From Gammaproteobacteria bacterium (GTDB lineage: Bacteria; Pseudomonadota; Gammaproteobacteria; Pseudomonadales; Pseudohongiellaceae): a stretch of DNA of 35,007 nucleotides. Numbering within the stretch: the first letter of the stretch is position 1; each line of letters begins with the position of its first letter. Shown here piece after piece: positions 11,377 through 20,458 of the stretch. The position numbers were made by a program, and so were the translations under genes. The notes beneath the pieces were generated by a model that worked only from the letters and a program-made list of their open reading frames with translations, ran no database searches and was not told the origin of the DNA. Location: positions 1-35,007 of the forward strand of contig JAUHWU010000022.1 in NCBI GenBank assembly GCA_030427065.1, written 5' to 3'.

Positions 11377-12423
11377 TTAATTCTTTGTGTTTTTTGTGTT
11401 CTTTAAATTTTCAATGGCTTTCAGGCGGTTACTGAGCCTATCAAGATGCCGAAAATGCACAATGTTTTTCTTCCACACTGAGGACTCAGATAAGCCAGTG
11501 CCCGAAGAATAACACCCTTTTCTGGTAATAGACTTGTTTACCAATGTCATGGCAGTCACTGTGACGCCATCGGCGATTGTAATATGATTGATTATTCCCA
11601 CGCCGCCAGCAATGATACAATTTTTGCCAATGCTTGAGCTACCAGCAATAGCGCTACAGCCACAAATAACAGTGTTTTCACCTACTCTGACATTGTGCGC
11701 AACCTGCACCTGATTATCAATTTTGACCCCATTTCCAATCACAGTATCTTCAAGAGCACCACGATCAATAGTCGTTCCTGCTCCTATTTCAACATCACTG
11801 CCAATGATGACTCCGCCAAGCTGAGCAATCTTCACCTGTAGCTGATCGTCACGGGCAAAACCGAAACCGTCCGCGCCGATGACGACACCGGAATGAATAA
11901 TCGCGTTATTGCCAACAAGCACATCATGATAAAAAGTAACATTTGGATAGACCAGGACATCCTCTCCCAAACAACTGTTTTTACCAATAACGACATTGGC
12001 ACCAATAATAGTTCGATTGCCAATACGTGCATTGGCATCAATAACTGTATTAGGGCCTATGGAGACTTGCTCACCGATTTCCGCTGAACTATCTATGACA
12101 GCACTTGGATGAATTTGCCCATTGGAAGAAGTGGTTTTTTCAAACAACCGACTCGCCCTGGCATAGGCCAGGTATGGATTATCTGTTAAAAGTATATTGG
12201 TAGCGCAGTCCTGTGCAGCTGCAGTTGTTAAAATCACCGCGCCTGCTTTGGTTGCTTTTAAATCAGAAATATAGGCGGCGTTGTGGTAAAAACTCAATTC
12301 ACAAGACCTGGCTCCTGCTAATGTGGCAATACCGGAAACCGTTACAGCAGAATCCCCCTGCAGGGAAATATCCAGAAGCTCTGCCAGTTCGCCAAGTGTG
12401 TATTCTTTTTTATTCTCTTCCAC
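11377..12423 (-). CDS. lpxD: UDP-3-O-(3-hydroxyacyl)glucosamine N-acyltransferase
   Basis: Third acylation-pathway step of lipid A synthesis: adds a 3-hydroxyacyl chain from ACP to the 2-amino group of UDP-3-O-acylglucosamine. There is an N-terminal uridine-binding domain (about 1-100), then hexapeptide repeats ([14 protein letters not shown] onward) and a C-terminal helix. H243 in VAHNVRVG corresponds to catalytic H239 of E. coli. Length is 348 residues (E. coli 341). The start is GTG with no strong Shine-Dalgarno. The last residues are KNTKNTKN, coded by a short 9-nt tandem repeat next to the stop codon. Gene order skp-lpxD-fabZ-lpxA-lpxB is standard. Confidence 0.97.
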   Translation of the reverse strand: MEENKKEYTLGELAELLDISLQGDSAVTVSGIATLAGARSCELSFYHNAAYISDLKATKAGAVILTTAAAQDCATNILLTDNPYLAYARASRLFEKTTSSNGQIHPSAVIDSSAEIGEQVSIGPNTVIDANARIGNRTIIGANVVIGKNSCLGEDVLVYPNVTFYHDVLVGNNAIIHSGVVIGADGFGFARDDQLQVKIAQLGGVIIGSDVEIGAGTTIDRGALEDTVIGNGVKIDNQVQVAHNVRVGENTVICGCSAIAGSSSIGKNCIIAGGVGIINHITIADGVTVTAMTLVNKSITRKGCYSSGTGLSESSVWKKNIVHFRHLDRLSNRLKAIENLKNTKNTKN

Positions 12424-12429
12424 TCGTTA

Positions 12430-12449
12430 TTACTAGCCGTTTACTAGCC
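12430..12449. repeat. Short direct repeat upstream of lpxD
   Basis: The 9-mer TTACTAGCC occurs at 12430-12438 and again at 12441-12449, an 11-nt period equal to about one helical turn. It lies 7 nt before the lpxD start. It could be a tandem binding site or chance; nothing else supports a function. Confidence 0.4.
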
Positions 12450-12514
12450 ATCTGTAGCTTGCAGGTGCTTACTTGAATTTAAGCAGCATCATCTGCCAGC
12501 GCCTCTGGACTGTG

Positions 12515-13033
12515 TTACTGCTGATTCAGTTTTTCAGTGACTTTCGCTGTGATGTTGATTGCGTTGCCGTAATGAAGTGCAGCTTCTGCCCGAAACACAA
12601 TGTCATAACCATCCTCTTCAACGACTTCGGTAATGGCCTGAACAAGATTTGGTGCATAGCTTTGCTGAAATTGCTGCTGTCTTTCATTAATTAAAGTCTG
12701 GATCTTTTGAACCAGGAACTGATACTGGTTCTGGAGTTCCTGAAGCTCTCCAACAATCCGGCGCTGCTCAGCTTCACTCATAACTTCGCCATCGCGCTGT
12801 ATCTGTTCCTGCAGCGTCTGGGCCTGGGTTGCCAGGCTTCTGACCTTTTCCTGGTCATCTGAAGTTTCCTGCTGCAGTTCATCATTCACGCCTTTTGCCA
12901 CATCTGAGTTCATCAGGGCCGTGGCCATGTCAAGTACCGCTATTTTCAACCCGCTACTATCCTGGGCAAAAGAATTTGTTGCTCCGAAGCCCATGACAAC
13001 GGTTAATATCAAACTACCAATAACTTTATTCAC
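12515..13033 (-). CDS. skp: Periplasmic chaperone Skp/OmpH
   Basis: Holds unfolded outer-membrane proteins in the periplasm and delivers them to the Bam complex. The start is GTG at 13033: GGAG at 13040-13043 lies 6 nt upstream, and the N-terminus is then a clean signal peptide (VNKVIGSLILTVVMGFGA, cleavage probably after NSFA). A TTG four codons further up would put the Shine-Dalgarno inside the coding region. The mature part begins KIAVLDM and is dominated by a long Gln/Glu-rich coiled coil, as expected for the tentacle arms, ending in a beta segment around ITAKVTEKL. Length is 172 residues (E. coli 161). It sits directly after bamA, as in most gammaproteobacteria. Confidence 0.93.
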   Translation of the reverse strand: MNKVIGSLILTVVMGFGATNSFAQDSSGLKIAVLDMATALMNSDVAKGVNDELQQETSDDQEKVRSLATQAQTLQEQIQRDGEVMSEAEQRRIVGELQELQNQYQFLVQKIQTLINERQQQFQQSYAPNLVQAITEVVEEDGYDIVFRAEAALHYGNAINITAKVTEKLNQQ

Positions 13034-13039
13034 GTATAT

Positions 13040-13043
13040 CTCC
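13040..13043 (-). promoter_or_regulatory. Ribosome-binding site of skp
   Basis: GGAG on the minus strand, 6 nt before the GTG at 13033. It decides the skp start in favour of the GTG over the in-frame TTG at 13045. Confidence 0.8.
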
Positions 13044-13127
13044 AAAAATAATGAGTTCGATAATCAGTTAGACGCCTGAATGGCTGATTTTATTCCCCTG
13101 TAATAATAATTTTCATTGGGGTCACAA

Positions 13128-13142
13128 GCCAGCGTTGCTGGC
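13128..13142 (-). other. Hairpin between bamA and skp
   Basis: GCCAGC and GCTGGC form a perfect 6-bp GC-rich stem with a 3-nt loop in the 164-nt gap between the bamA stop and the skp GTG. No T-run follows on either strand. It could limit transcript read-through or protect the bamA 3' end; this is inference. Confidence 0.45.
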
Positions 13143-13197
13143 GCGTATTCTACAGGGTTTTCTTTACAGGTTCGAATAGTTCATCACTTGTCAAACC

Positions 13198-15924
13198 CTA
13201 GAAAGTATTACCCAGGGTAAACTGGAAAATCTCGGTTTCGTCAATGATTGTAGCATTGAAAGGCTTGGCCAGACTGAAGGTCATAATTCCGAATGCCCCT
13301 GAAAACCAGCTCACGGCAATGCCTGCCGAATAGCGCAGTTCGCCTATGTCAAACCCGGCACAGTTATTACGTGCCTCCTGCTCGTCTGTACAGTAGGACG
13401 AAAAGACATTACCGGCGTCAACAAAGATTGATGATCGTATCCTGCTGCGGTCTTCTATAAATGGCATCGGGAATAGTAGTTCCATGGTTGCTGTAGTCTG
13501 GATATTGCCCCCAAATGGCTGCGGTCTGCCTTGAAACAAACGTTCTGAAGCCAGTATTTCCGATAATACCGGCTGTCCAGTCTCATCAAATAATGGCTGT
13601 CCATTCTCATCGAGCACTTGCTGAAGAAGATAGGCTACGTTTGATCTAACATCCAGTACCGGTTGACCGAAAACATCTGTTGCAATGTTTCCGTTAGCGT
13701 CTTTCACAAATTCGGTGTTGGCAGTTCTGTAACGTTCCGGAAAAGTGGCTCTGGGACCCAGGGTATTTCTTTCAAAGCCCCTCACTGTACCCAAACCACC
13801 TGCATAGAAATTCTGGAAAAACGGTAATTGTTCAGTAGATCCATAACCATCACCATAGCCAAGGTTGGCGTTTATACGAGCGATCCACTCTCCCCTGATG
13901 GGAAAATATTTTTCAAAAATATACCTAAGCCGGTAAAAAGAAAGGTCACTGCCAGGAATTACAAGCTCTGCTGACAGGCTCTGAGCCTGACCGGCTGTCG
14001 GGAATAAACCACGGTTTAACGTTGACTCACTCCAGGTAATTGAAAGATTCAGGTTATTAAATCTGTTGCCATCACGATCAAGAAAGCCCTTGTTTTGATT
14101 AAACGCTGAAGCAGGCAGACCGGAAATAGGCGCAGTAACAGCATCGGCTATGGGAAATATTTGCCCGGTAACCGGATCAAAATAGGATTGGTTTCGTGGG
14201 GGGACAACAACGTAATCCTCAATTCCGGGAATGAGATCAGGGCTGGATTTAATTTCCTGTACCGGACCAAAGCCTTCATCAATAGACGTATTGGTAAAGC
14301 CAAAATTGAAAGACAGGCGCTGGGTTTCCCCCATGGGATAGCCATAGGTGACACTGGAATTAAACTGGTTAGTACTATAAGACGCCAGGTTTAATTCTGC
14401 GAAGTCTGATGTGGTATAGGAAATACCGAAGCCCCTGCTTACACCATCAATTGTGTAATAAGGATCAAAATAATTGAACTGATAGCTGGTACTGAACGCA
14501 CTGGTGTTAACGCCTACCCCAATACTCTTGCCAGTGCCCAGAAAGTTCGCTTGCTGCAGGTTGGCTGATAAGACAAGCCCCTGAACCTGGCCGAAGCCCA
14601 GGCTGCCACCAATCTGTCCCGAAAGCTGCTCCTCAACCGTGAAATCAACATCAATCTGGTCGGAAGTTCCTGGCACCTCGGATGTCTCATAGTCTACTGT
14701 GGCAAAATAACCGAGCTGTTCCAGACGCACCTTAGATTGTTCAAGTGCCACATTGGAGGCAGGAGCACCCTCCATCTGACGCATTTCCCTGCGTAGCACT
14801 TCATCCGCCGTGTTCGTGTTACCGTAAAAACTAATACGATTGATATAGGTCCGGTTACCAGGAATAACAAAGAATGTGACGTCTACCGTCTTATTTTCCT
14901 CGTCAATGGAAGGAACCCCTTCCACTTCGGCAAAGAAATACCCTCTGTTACCCAGCAATTGAGTCATAAACTCAGAGGTGCCGGTTACCAGTTGTTGGGA
15001 AAAAACCTGTCCTTTTCGCAACTGAATCATTAGCCTGAGAATGTCTTCAGAATCTACCAGGTCACCTGCCAGCTCAACTTCATTAATAGTATAGATATCA
15101 CCTTCAGAAATATTAATGGTGATATAGACTTCATCCTTGGCTGGGGTTACGGAAACCTGAGTCGAGGTAATATCAAAGTTAATATAGCCCTGATCCATGT
15201 AATAGGATGTCAGACGCTCTATATCACCATTGATTTTTTCACGGGCGTACTGATCATCTTTTCGAATCCAGGAAAGCCAGTTCGACGTTCTGAGCTCAAA
15301 CAGACCAAGTAATTCTTCATCAGTAAAGACTGTGTTGCCTACTATATTAAGATGAATGATTTTTGCAGCATCACCTTCGCTGATATTGATATTCAGAGCA
15401 ACCCTGTTTCGAGGCTGCTCGACAACTTCCGTCTCAACGCTGGCACCGTATCTGCCCTGACCGACATATTGTTCCTGCAAGGCCAGTCGCATGCCATCAA
15501 GAGTTGAAGGCTGAAACACCTGACCTATGGAGAGACCGCCATTAGCCATATTTTCCAGCAGAGCTTCTGTTGGTATAAGTTTGTTGCCATCCAGCTGGAT
15601 ATCACTAATCGTGGGCCTTTCCTCAAGGCGAATGATCAGCACGTTACCTTCTCTCAATAATTCAACATCAGCAAAATTTTCCGATGCAGCGATATCCCGA
15701 ATTATGTTGGCAAAGTCCTGGGGTGTAAGCTGATCACCAACGCTGATGTTAAGCAGTGCGAAAACATTGGTTGCGGAAATTCGCTGCAGGCCTTCCAGGC
15801 GGATATCAGAAACGGTGAAACTTTGGGAATTTTGCGGAGGGGCAAGCTGTGCTGATACTGAAAGTGGTATCAGTAAGGCCAAAAAAAGCCATGACAAAAT
15901 TTTAGTTTTGTACTTCAGAATCAT
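13198..15924 (-). CDS. bamA: Outer membrane protein assembly factor BamA
   Basis: Omp85-family core of the Bam complex, which folds beta-barrel proteins into the outer membrane. The signal peptide covers about residues 1-25 (cleavage near VSA-QL). Five POTRA domains follow (to about residue 430), then a 16-strand barrel ending in the expected C-terminal Phe (FTLGNTF). The conserved VRGF of loop L6 is at 714-717. Length is 908 residues against 810 in E. coli. Much of the excess is extracellular: L6 from 726 to about 802 is some 40 residues longer than E. coli by eye, and contains a duplicated 8-residue unit (772-787, DENGQPLF then DETGQPVL). An extra proline-rich loop lies near 555-600. The start is 8 nt after rseP, so the two are co-transcribed. 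Confidence 0.97.
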   Translation of the reverse strand: MILKYKTKILSWLFLALLIPLSVSAQLAPPQNSQSFTVSDIRLEGLQRISATNVFALLNISVGDQLTPQDFANIIRDIAASENFADVELLREGNVLIIRLEERPTISDIQLDGNKLIPTEALLENMANGGLSIGQVFQPSTLDGMRLALQEQYVGQGRYGASVETEVVEQPRNRVALNINISEGDAAKIIHLNIVGNTVFTDEELLGLFELRTSNWLSWIRKDDQYAREKINGDIERLTSYYMDQGYINFDITSTQVSVTPAKDEVYITINISEGDIYTINEVELAGDLVDSEDILRLMIQLRKGQVFSQQLVTGTSEFMTQLLGNRGYFFAEVEGVPSIDEENKTVDVTFFVIPGNRTYINRISFYGNTNTADEVLRREMRQMEGAPASNVALEQSKVRLEQLGYFATVDYETSEVPGTSDQIDVDFTVEEQLSGQIGGSLGFGQVQGLVLSANLQQANFLGTGKSIGVGVNTSAFSTSYQFNYFDPYYTIDGVSRGFGISYTTSDFAELNLASYSTNQFNSSVTYGYPMGETQRLSFNFGFTNTSIDEGFGPVQEIKSSPDLIPGIEDYVVVPPRNQSYFDPVTGQIFPIADAVTAPISGLPASAFNQNKGFLDRDGNRFNNLNLSITWSESTLNRGLFPTAGQAQSLSAELVIPGSDLSFYRLRYIFEKYFPIRGEWIARINANLGYGDGYGSTEQLPFFQNFYAGGLGTVRGFERNTLGPRATFPERYRTANTEFVKDANGNIATDVFGQPVLDVRSNVAYLLQQVLDENGQPLFDETGQPVLSEILASERLFQGRPQPFGGNIQTTATMELLFPMPFIEDRSRIRSSIFVDAGNVFSSYCTDEQEARNNCAGFDIGELRYSAGIAVSWFSGAFGIMTFSLAKPFNATIIDETEIFQFTLGNTF
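13564..13611 (-). repeat. 24-bp tandem repeat inside bamA loop L6
   Basis: Two adjacent 24-nt units encode residues 772-779 and 780-787 of BamA, each with the pattern D-E-x-G-Q-P. A related D-V-F-G-Q-P-V-L occurs earlier in the same loop (750-757). This looks like recent in-frame duplication in a surface-exposed loop. Confidence 0.7.
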
Positions 15925-15932
15925 TATGAGCC

Positions 15933-17378
15933 TTAGAACAGACGATTTATATCATTGTAGAAGGCAATGAACATGATGCCTGCAATTATAATCAAACCAA
16001 AACGCAATCCCATTTCCTGGACATAGTCGGGCAAGGGCTTACGACTAATTGCTTCAATGGCATAGTAAAAAAGATGTCCGCCGTCCAGAACCGGAATCGG
16101 CAGCAGGTTCATTACCCCCAGACTGATGCTGAGAATTGCGAGAAAACCAATAAAATACTCAAGCCCATCGCTGGCCGAATCTCCGGCAATTTTTGCAATG
16201 GTAATAGGCCCACTGATATTGTTGACCGACATCAGGCCAATTATCATTTTCTTTATGGCCACCAATACAAAAACACTATTTTCCCAGGTCTCCTTAACCG
16301 CTTCAACAAGCGCCGTGAACGGGTTGAATTTAATTTCACGAATCATTTCCTGAGGCAATACCGGCAACTCTACTGCTGCTCCAATATATCCCTGAGGGCG
16401 GCCATTTTCATCCAGCAGGACTTCATTGTTTTCATCTCGTCTTGTGGCTGGCGTAAGGTAAAGTTCAAGTGTGCTCTCGTCACGTTCAATCAAGACATTC
16501 AAACTCTGTTCCGGGCTTTCACGAATAAACGCAACCCATTCATCCCAGCCATCAACAACCTGACCATTAACTGACAACACCAGATCACCACTTTCAAAAC
16601 CTGCGTCTAAAGCTCTGCCATCGGCTTCAAGTTGTCCAATACGTGGGGGAATGTCCATAAATATCGGTGTTATGCCAAGCGAGCCTAATACATCCGGTTC
16701 GGTTGCTCCCTGTAACCAATCCTGAAGTGTGATGGTCAGATCTCTGCTTTGGGTTGATTCTTCATTGATAACTGTCAGTCGTAAATTTCCGCTTTCACCC
16801 AGACGATCCAGCAACTGCTTTCTTACATCCTGCCAGGTACGGGTTTCCTTGCCATCGACTTCAATAATTTCGTCACCATACTGCAATCCGGCAACTTCAG
16901 CAGAAGACGCCTCGTCTATCTGCCCAACGATTGGTGCAAAATCCCTGATACCGGACATGAACATGATCCAGTAAAGCAGGATCGCCAACAAAAAATTGGC
17001 TGCCGGGCCGGCTGCAACAATCGCTGCTTTTTGTGAAAGGGGTTTATGATTGAAGGCAAACTTTTTTTGATGTTCAGGAACCTGAAGATTCTGCTCTCCC
17101 AGCATTTTTACATAGCCACCCAAAGGCAGTGCTGCGATCACAAACTCAGTACCAGGCTCTTCTTCAAGCACTTCATTGGAATTACCGGTAGCTTGCGCGG
17201 GTACGTTTTTACCACGCCAGCGGAACAAGGGCTTACCAAAACCAATGGAGAATTTCTCAACCTTCACGCCACATTTTCGAGCAACCCAAAAATGCCCGTA
17301 CTCATGAAAAGTAACGAGTATTCCCAAGGTCACCAACATGGCAATCACGTCAAAAATAATACTGCCGATCATTTCCAT
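15933..17378 (-). CDS. rseP: Site-2 zinc metalloprotease RseP
   Basis: Inner-membrane intramembrane protease that cuts the anti-sigma factor RseA (MucA in Pseudomonas) after DegS, releasing sigma-E; it also clears remnant signal peptides. The zinc motif HEYGH (H25, E26, H29) lies in the first transmembrane segment, and the second metal site NLLPIPVLDGGH is near the C-terminus. Two PDZ domains lie between them in the periplasm. Length is 481 residues (E. coli 450). The extra residues are mostly in loops, one after FRWRGKNVP and one around TRRDENNEVLLDENG. No Shine-Dalgarno is evident; M1 and M3 are both possible starts. bamA follows after 8 nt, tying envelope stress signalling to the assembly machine. 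Confidence 0.97.
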   Translation of the reverse strand: MEMIGSIIFDVIAMLVTLGILVTFHEYGHFWVARKCGVKVEKFSIGFGKPLFRWRGKNVPAQATGNSNEVLEEEPGTEFVIAALPLGGYVKMLGEQNLQVPEHQKKFAFNHKPLSQKAAIVAAGPAANFLLAILLYWIMFMSGIRDFAPIVGQIDEASSAEVAGLQYGDEIIEVDGKETRTWQDVRKQLLDRLGESGNLRLTVINEESTQSRDLTITLQDWLQGATEPDVLGSLGITPIFMDIPPRIGQLEADGRALDAGFESGDLVLSVNGQVVDGWDEWVAFIRESPEQSLNVLIERDESTLELYLTPATRRDENNEVLLDENGRPQGYIGAAVELPVLPQEMIREIKFNPFTALVEAVKETWENSVFVLVAIKKMIIGLMSVNNISGPITIAKIAGDSASDGLEYFIGFLAILSISLGVMNLLPIPVLDGGHLFYYAIEAISRKPLPDYVQEMGLRFGLIIIAGIMFIAFYNDINRLF

Positions 17379-17475
17379 TATAGGATTACACCATTTTCTC
17401 TGTATGTCTGTTTACAGGACATTTAAAGGCTATACGCCATTGTTTACTATCCCGGGTATGGTTATCCAGCTTTAA

Positions 17476-17563
17476 CCTGATTCCCGGTAATTGATAACTA
17501 TCTTAACAAGCACTTTAACCATCTACCTTTGACAACCGATAGTGGCCTGATTATCCGGTAATC
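17476..17563. repeat. Imperfect direct repeat between dxr and rseP
   Basis: CCTGATTCCCGGTAATT (17476-17492) and CCTGATTATCCGGTAATC (17546-17563) are near-copies about 70 nt apart in the 282-nt gap. The second contains a small inverted repeat (GATTA/TAATC around TCCGG). The gap holds no gene and no promoter I can support. Function unknown; possibly remnants of one duplicated element. Confidence 0.4.
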
Positions 17564-17648
17564 ATGGATTTTTTGTCTTTAATTTCGATGCTATTTATCG
17601 CTCGAAATCACTGTAATATGTACTAAAACCTGAAACGGCACATAAACA

Positions 17649-17663
17649 TAGGCAGATTGCCTA
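17649..17663 (-). other. Hairpin at the dxr stop codon
   Basis: TAGGCA and TGCCTA form a perfect 6-bp stem with a 3-nt loop, and the stem includes the dxr TAG stop. Only a weak T-containing stretch follows, so it is a poor terminator. It may stabilise the 3' end of the upstream message. Confidence 0.45.
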
Positions 17664-18839
17664 CAGCAGAGTCGCAGCTACCTTTCGTGCTTTCTTGTCT
17701 TCTGCCAACACTTCTTCCAATGTTGAAGCTGCAGATACAGCCTGCTTTTGCAAAGTACCGTCTATGATAGCAGGAATTTGGTCAAATCTGAGAATGCCAG
17801 ACAAAAAAGCTGCTACCGCTATTTCGTTGGCAGCGTTAAAAATAATAGGCGCTGAATCGCCTGCTGCAGCTACCTTGCGCCCCAATTTGAGACAGGGAAA
17901 CCTTTCCAGGTCGGGCTGAAAGAAATCCAGCCTTGATATACTTGCCAAATCGAGCTCGTCAACGCCAGCGCTAATTCTTTCAGGCCAGGCCAGACCATAG
18001 GAAATGGGGGTACGCATATCCGGATTTCCCATTTGTGCCAGTACAGAACCATCCCGGTAATAAACCATTGAATGAATAATACTTTGCGGGTGAATCAATA
18101 TTTCTATTAGCGACTCATCAAGACCGAAAAGAAAACAGGCTTCAATCAACTCCAGCGCTTTATTTACCATGCTCGCCGAATCCACCGAAATTTTTCTACC
18201 CATCTCCCAATTGGGATGGGCACAAGCCTGATCAGGGGTGACAGAAACCAGCGATTGTGGATCAGTATTCAGGAATGGTCCTCCTGAACCTGTTAACACT
18301 ATTTTACTAAACCCGTCACCGGCCTCATTGCCGAACTGTGCCTTGTGGTTCACCGGCAGGCACTGGAACATGGCATTATGCTCACTGTCTATTGGGAGCA
18401 AGATTGCATTGTGCTCCCGAACCCCATCCATAAACAGGTGTCCGGCCATAACCAGAGCTTCCTTATTTGCCAGTAGTATTTTTTTGCCTGCTTTTACAGC
18501 CGCAAATGTCGGAGCCAATCCAATACCTCCAACTATTGCAGCCATTACACAATCTGTTTCTTCATGGCTGGCAATATACTCAAGACCCTCTATGCCGGAG
18601 AGCACTGTAACATTCGTGTCTGATAATGCTGATGCAAGACTCTTTGCAGCTTGTTTGTCATACATTACCGCGTAGTCAGGCAGGTATTGACGACATTGCT
18701 TTTGCAATAGCTCTACATTCGAATTGGCAGAAAGCGCAAATACACGATAGCGATCACTGTTTTGCCCAATCACATTGAGGGTGTTGACGCCTATTGAACC
18801 TGTGGAACCCAGAATCGAAACTGATTGCAGCGCTTTCAT
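17661..18839 (-). CDS. dxr: 1-deoxy-D-xylulose 5-phosphate reductoisomerase
   Basis: Rearranges and reduces DXP to 2-C-methyl-D-erythritol 4-phosphate with NADPH, the committed step of the MEP isoprenoid pathway. The NADPH-binding motif GSTGSIG is at 11-17. NKEALVMAG, DSEHNAMFQ and SVDSASMVNKALELIEA supply the metal and substrate site, and HPQSIIHSMV with MRTPISYGLAWPER follow. Length is 392 residues (E. coli 398). The ATG overlaps the cdsA stop by four bases (ATGA, 18836-18839). Its place after cdsA is the Pseudomonas order and puts an isoprenoid gene next to uppS, which uses the pathway's products. Confidence 0.98.
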   Translation of the reverse strand: MKALQSVSILGSTGSIGVNTLNVIGQNSDRYRVFALSANSNVELLQKQCRQYLPDYAVMYDKQAAKSLASALSDTNVTVLSGIEGLEYIASHEETDCVMAAIVGGIGLAPTFAAVKAGKKILLANKEALVMAGHLFMDGVREHNAILLPIDSEHNAMFQCLPVNHKAQFGNEAGDGFSKIVLTGSGGPFLNTDPQSLVSVTPDQACAHPNWEMGRKISVDSASMVNKALELIEACFLFGLDESLIEILIHPQSIIHSMVYYRDGSVLAQMGNPDMRTPISYGLAWPERISAGVDELDLASISRLDFFQPDLERFPCLKLGRKVAAAGDSAPIIFNAANEIAVAAFLSGILRFDQIPAIIDGTLQKQAVSAASTLEEVLAEDKKARKVAATLL

Positions 18840-19666
18840 ATGAAATCGCTACCTAATTGCATTAACAGGATAACGTACAAAGGGGCAGCCGAGGTCAATC
18901 CGTCGATACGATCAAGAATGCCCCCATGGCCAGGCAGTATCTTACCGCTGTCTTTTACATCCCGAAAACGCTTGATCATACTTTCAAACAAGTCACCTAC
19001 CACGCTAAATATTGCAATCAAGATTGCGCTTATGATCAACTTCATCCAATGAGTCATATTCATTTCAGGCAGGTTTTCAGAAAAAATCAAGGCAGTAAAA
19101 AATACCAACACTATGCAGGCAATCATGCCGCCATAAAAACCCTCCCAGGTTTTGTTGGGACTTACCAGCACAGCAAGTTTGTGTTTACCGAATCTGCGAC
19201 CAGCAAAGTAGGCACCAATATCAGCAGCAGCGACGAGAAAAAAAAGCAGGAGAATGTGGAACTCAAAATTGGCCTGGGCTCGCAATAAAACAAACGCCAT
19301 CCAGCCAGGTATAAACAGTGGTACCCCTGCAAGAATTAGCACTGCATTATTTGCCCACAGGTTTTTTCCGGCCGGAAAAATAAATATAAATAGAAATGCA
19401 ATTATCCAGAAACATAGTCCCAGAAACAGCACACTTGGCAAGGGGTTAGCTGGAAGCCGAATTAGTGCCATCATCAATAAAAATGCCAGCACATAAGATA
19501 ACCTGCTAATAATTGAAGAAAGACCGGCAAGAGCAGACCATTCCCAAATAGCCAGCCCCATCACCAGGGTTATAAAGAGTACAAAATAGATTTCCGGAAA
19601 ATAAAAAACTGCCGAGAGAATCAGGCCAAGCAGGACTATGGAGGTAGCTACGCGCTGGGCTAACAT
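18836..19666 (-). CDS. cdsA: Phosphatidate cytidylyltransferase
   Basis: Integral membrane enzyme making CDP-diacylglycerol from phosphatidic acid and CTP, the precursor of all phospholipids. Several hydrophobic segments span the first two thirds. The family signature is complete near the C-terminus: SMIKRFRDVKDSGKILPGHG followed by GILDRIDG. Length is 276 residues (E. coli 285). It begins 2 nt after uppS and overlaps dxr by four bases, so the three are translated from one message. Confidence 0.97.
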   Translation of the reverse strand: MLAQRVATSIVLLGLILSAVFYFPEIYFVLFITLVMGLAIWEWSALAGLSSIISRLSYVLAFLLMMALIRLPANPLPSVLFLGLCFWIIAFLFIFIFPAGKNLWANNAVLILAGVPLFIPGWMAFVLLRAQANFEFHILLLFFLVAAADIGAYFAGRRFGKHKLAVLVSPNKTWEGFYGGMIACIVLVFFTALIFSENLPEMNMTHWMKLIISAILIAIFSVVGDLFESMIKRFRDVKDSGKILPGHGGILDRIDGLTSAAPLYVILLMQLGSDFI

Positions 19667-19668
19667 GG

Positions 19669-20439
19669 TCAGGCTGACTCCACCTGATCACTGATTTTAC
19701 CGAAACGTCGCTGTCTGCCAGCGAAGTCTTCCAAAGCCTTTTCAAATTCCGCCTCATCGAAATCTGGCCAGTAGGTATCTGTAAAATAAAATTCCGTATA
19801 GGCAAACTGCCACAGCAGAAAATTGCTTATACGTTGCTCACCCCCTGTTCGAATACACAAATCCGGCATAGGTAAGTCAGCAAGAGCTATATGAGCGGAT
19901 ACGACTTCTTCATCAATATCCTTTGCCTGCATTTCTCCGCGCTCTACTTTTTCAGCAATAACTTTGGCAGCATTTGCCATGTCCCAATGTCCGCCATAAT
20001 CTGCAGCCACTACAACGGTCATGCCAGTATTTTCTGCGGTTAATTTTTCTGCATTTTCCATTAAGGCTAACAACTTACTGGCAAAGCGTTCTCTGCTTCC
20101 AATAAACCGTACCTTTATATTTTTTTTATGAAGCTTGCTGATTTCATTTTTTTGCAGCACATTCAAAAAAAGCGCCATCAGGCTATTTACTTCTTTCTTG
20201 GGCCGCAACCAGTTTTCACTGCTGAAAACGAACAGGGTAAGAACTTCGATATTTCTATTCAGACAATATTCAACAAGGTTTCTGGCAGCTACCGCCCCAG
20301 CGCGGTGGCCGGAAACCCCGTTTTTATTGTGCTGTTTGGACCAGCGATTATTGCCATCCATAATCACTGCAATATGACGGGGCAAATTTTCTTTCCGCTT
20401 GTTGTCAGCCTTGGTAGAAATGCTTTTTGAAGGTGACAT
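19669..20439 (-). CDS. uppS: Undecaprenyl diphosphate synthase
   Basis: Cis-prenyltransferase that extends farnesyl diphosphate with isopentenyl diphosphate to C55, the lipid carrier for peptidoglycan and O-antigen. The catalytic motif MDGNNRW begins at residue 27, with D28 as the Mg-binding Asp. SGHRAG, FSSENWLRP, DLCIRTGGEQRISNFLLWQ and the terminal TDTYWPDFD are all family features. Length is 256 residues (E. coli 253). The N-terminus has about 20 polar residues before the core. No good Shine-Dalgarno is seen in the 19-nt gap after frr. Confidence 0.97.
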   Translation of the reverse strand: MSPSKSISTKADNKRKENLPRHIAVIMDGNNRWSKQHNKNGVSGHRAGAVAARNLVEYCLNRNIEVLTLFVFSSENWLRPKKEVNSLMALFLNVLQKNEISKLHKKNIKVRFIGSRERFASKLLALMENAEKLTAENTGMTVVVAADYGGHWDMANAAKVIAEKVERGEMQAKDIDEEVVSAHIALADLPMPDLCIRTGGEQRISNFLLWQFAYTEFYFTDTYWPDFDEAEFEKALEDFAGRQRRFGKISDQVESA

Positions 20440-20458
20440 ATGGAGTGCAGACCAGGAG

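Noticed and set aside
11377-11407. 9-nt tandem repeat coding KNTKNTKN at the LpxD C-terminus
   Set aside because: Real but tiny, at a variable tail of the protein; no sign of functional meaning.
13068-13096. Sigma-E-like site before skp (GGAATAA, 17 nt, TCTAA on the minus strand)
   Set aside because: The -35 matches only about four of seven positions, and the region shows no other support.
16378-16460. LLDENG motif in RseP resembling the DENGQP units of the neighbouring BamA loop
   Set aside because: A single short Asp/Asn/Gly turn is common in surface loops; the DNA is not similar enough to suggest shared origin.
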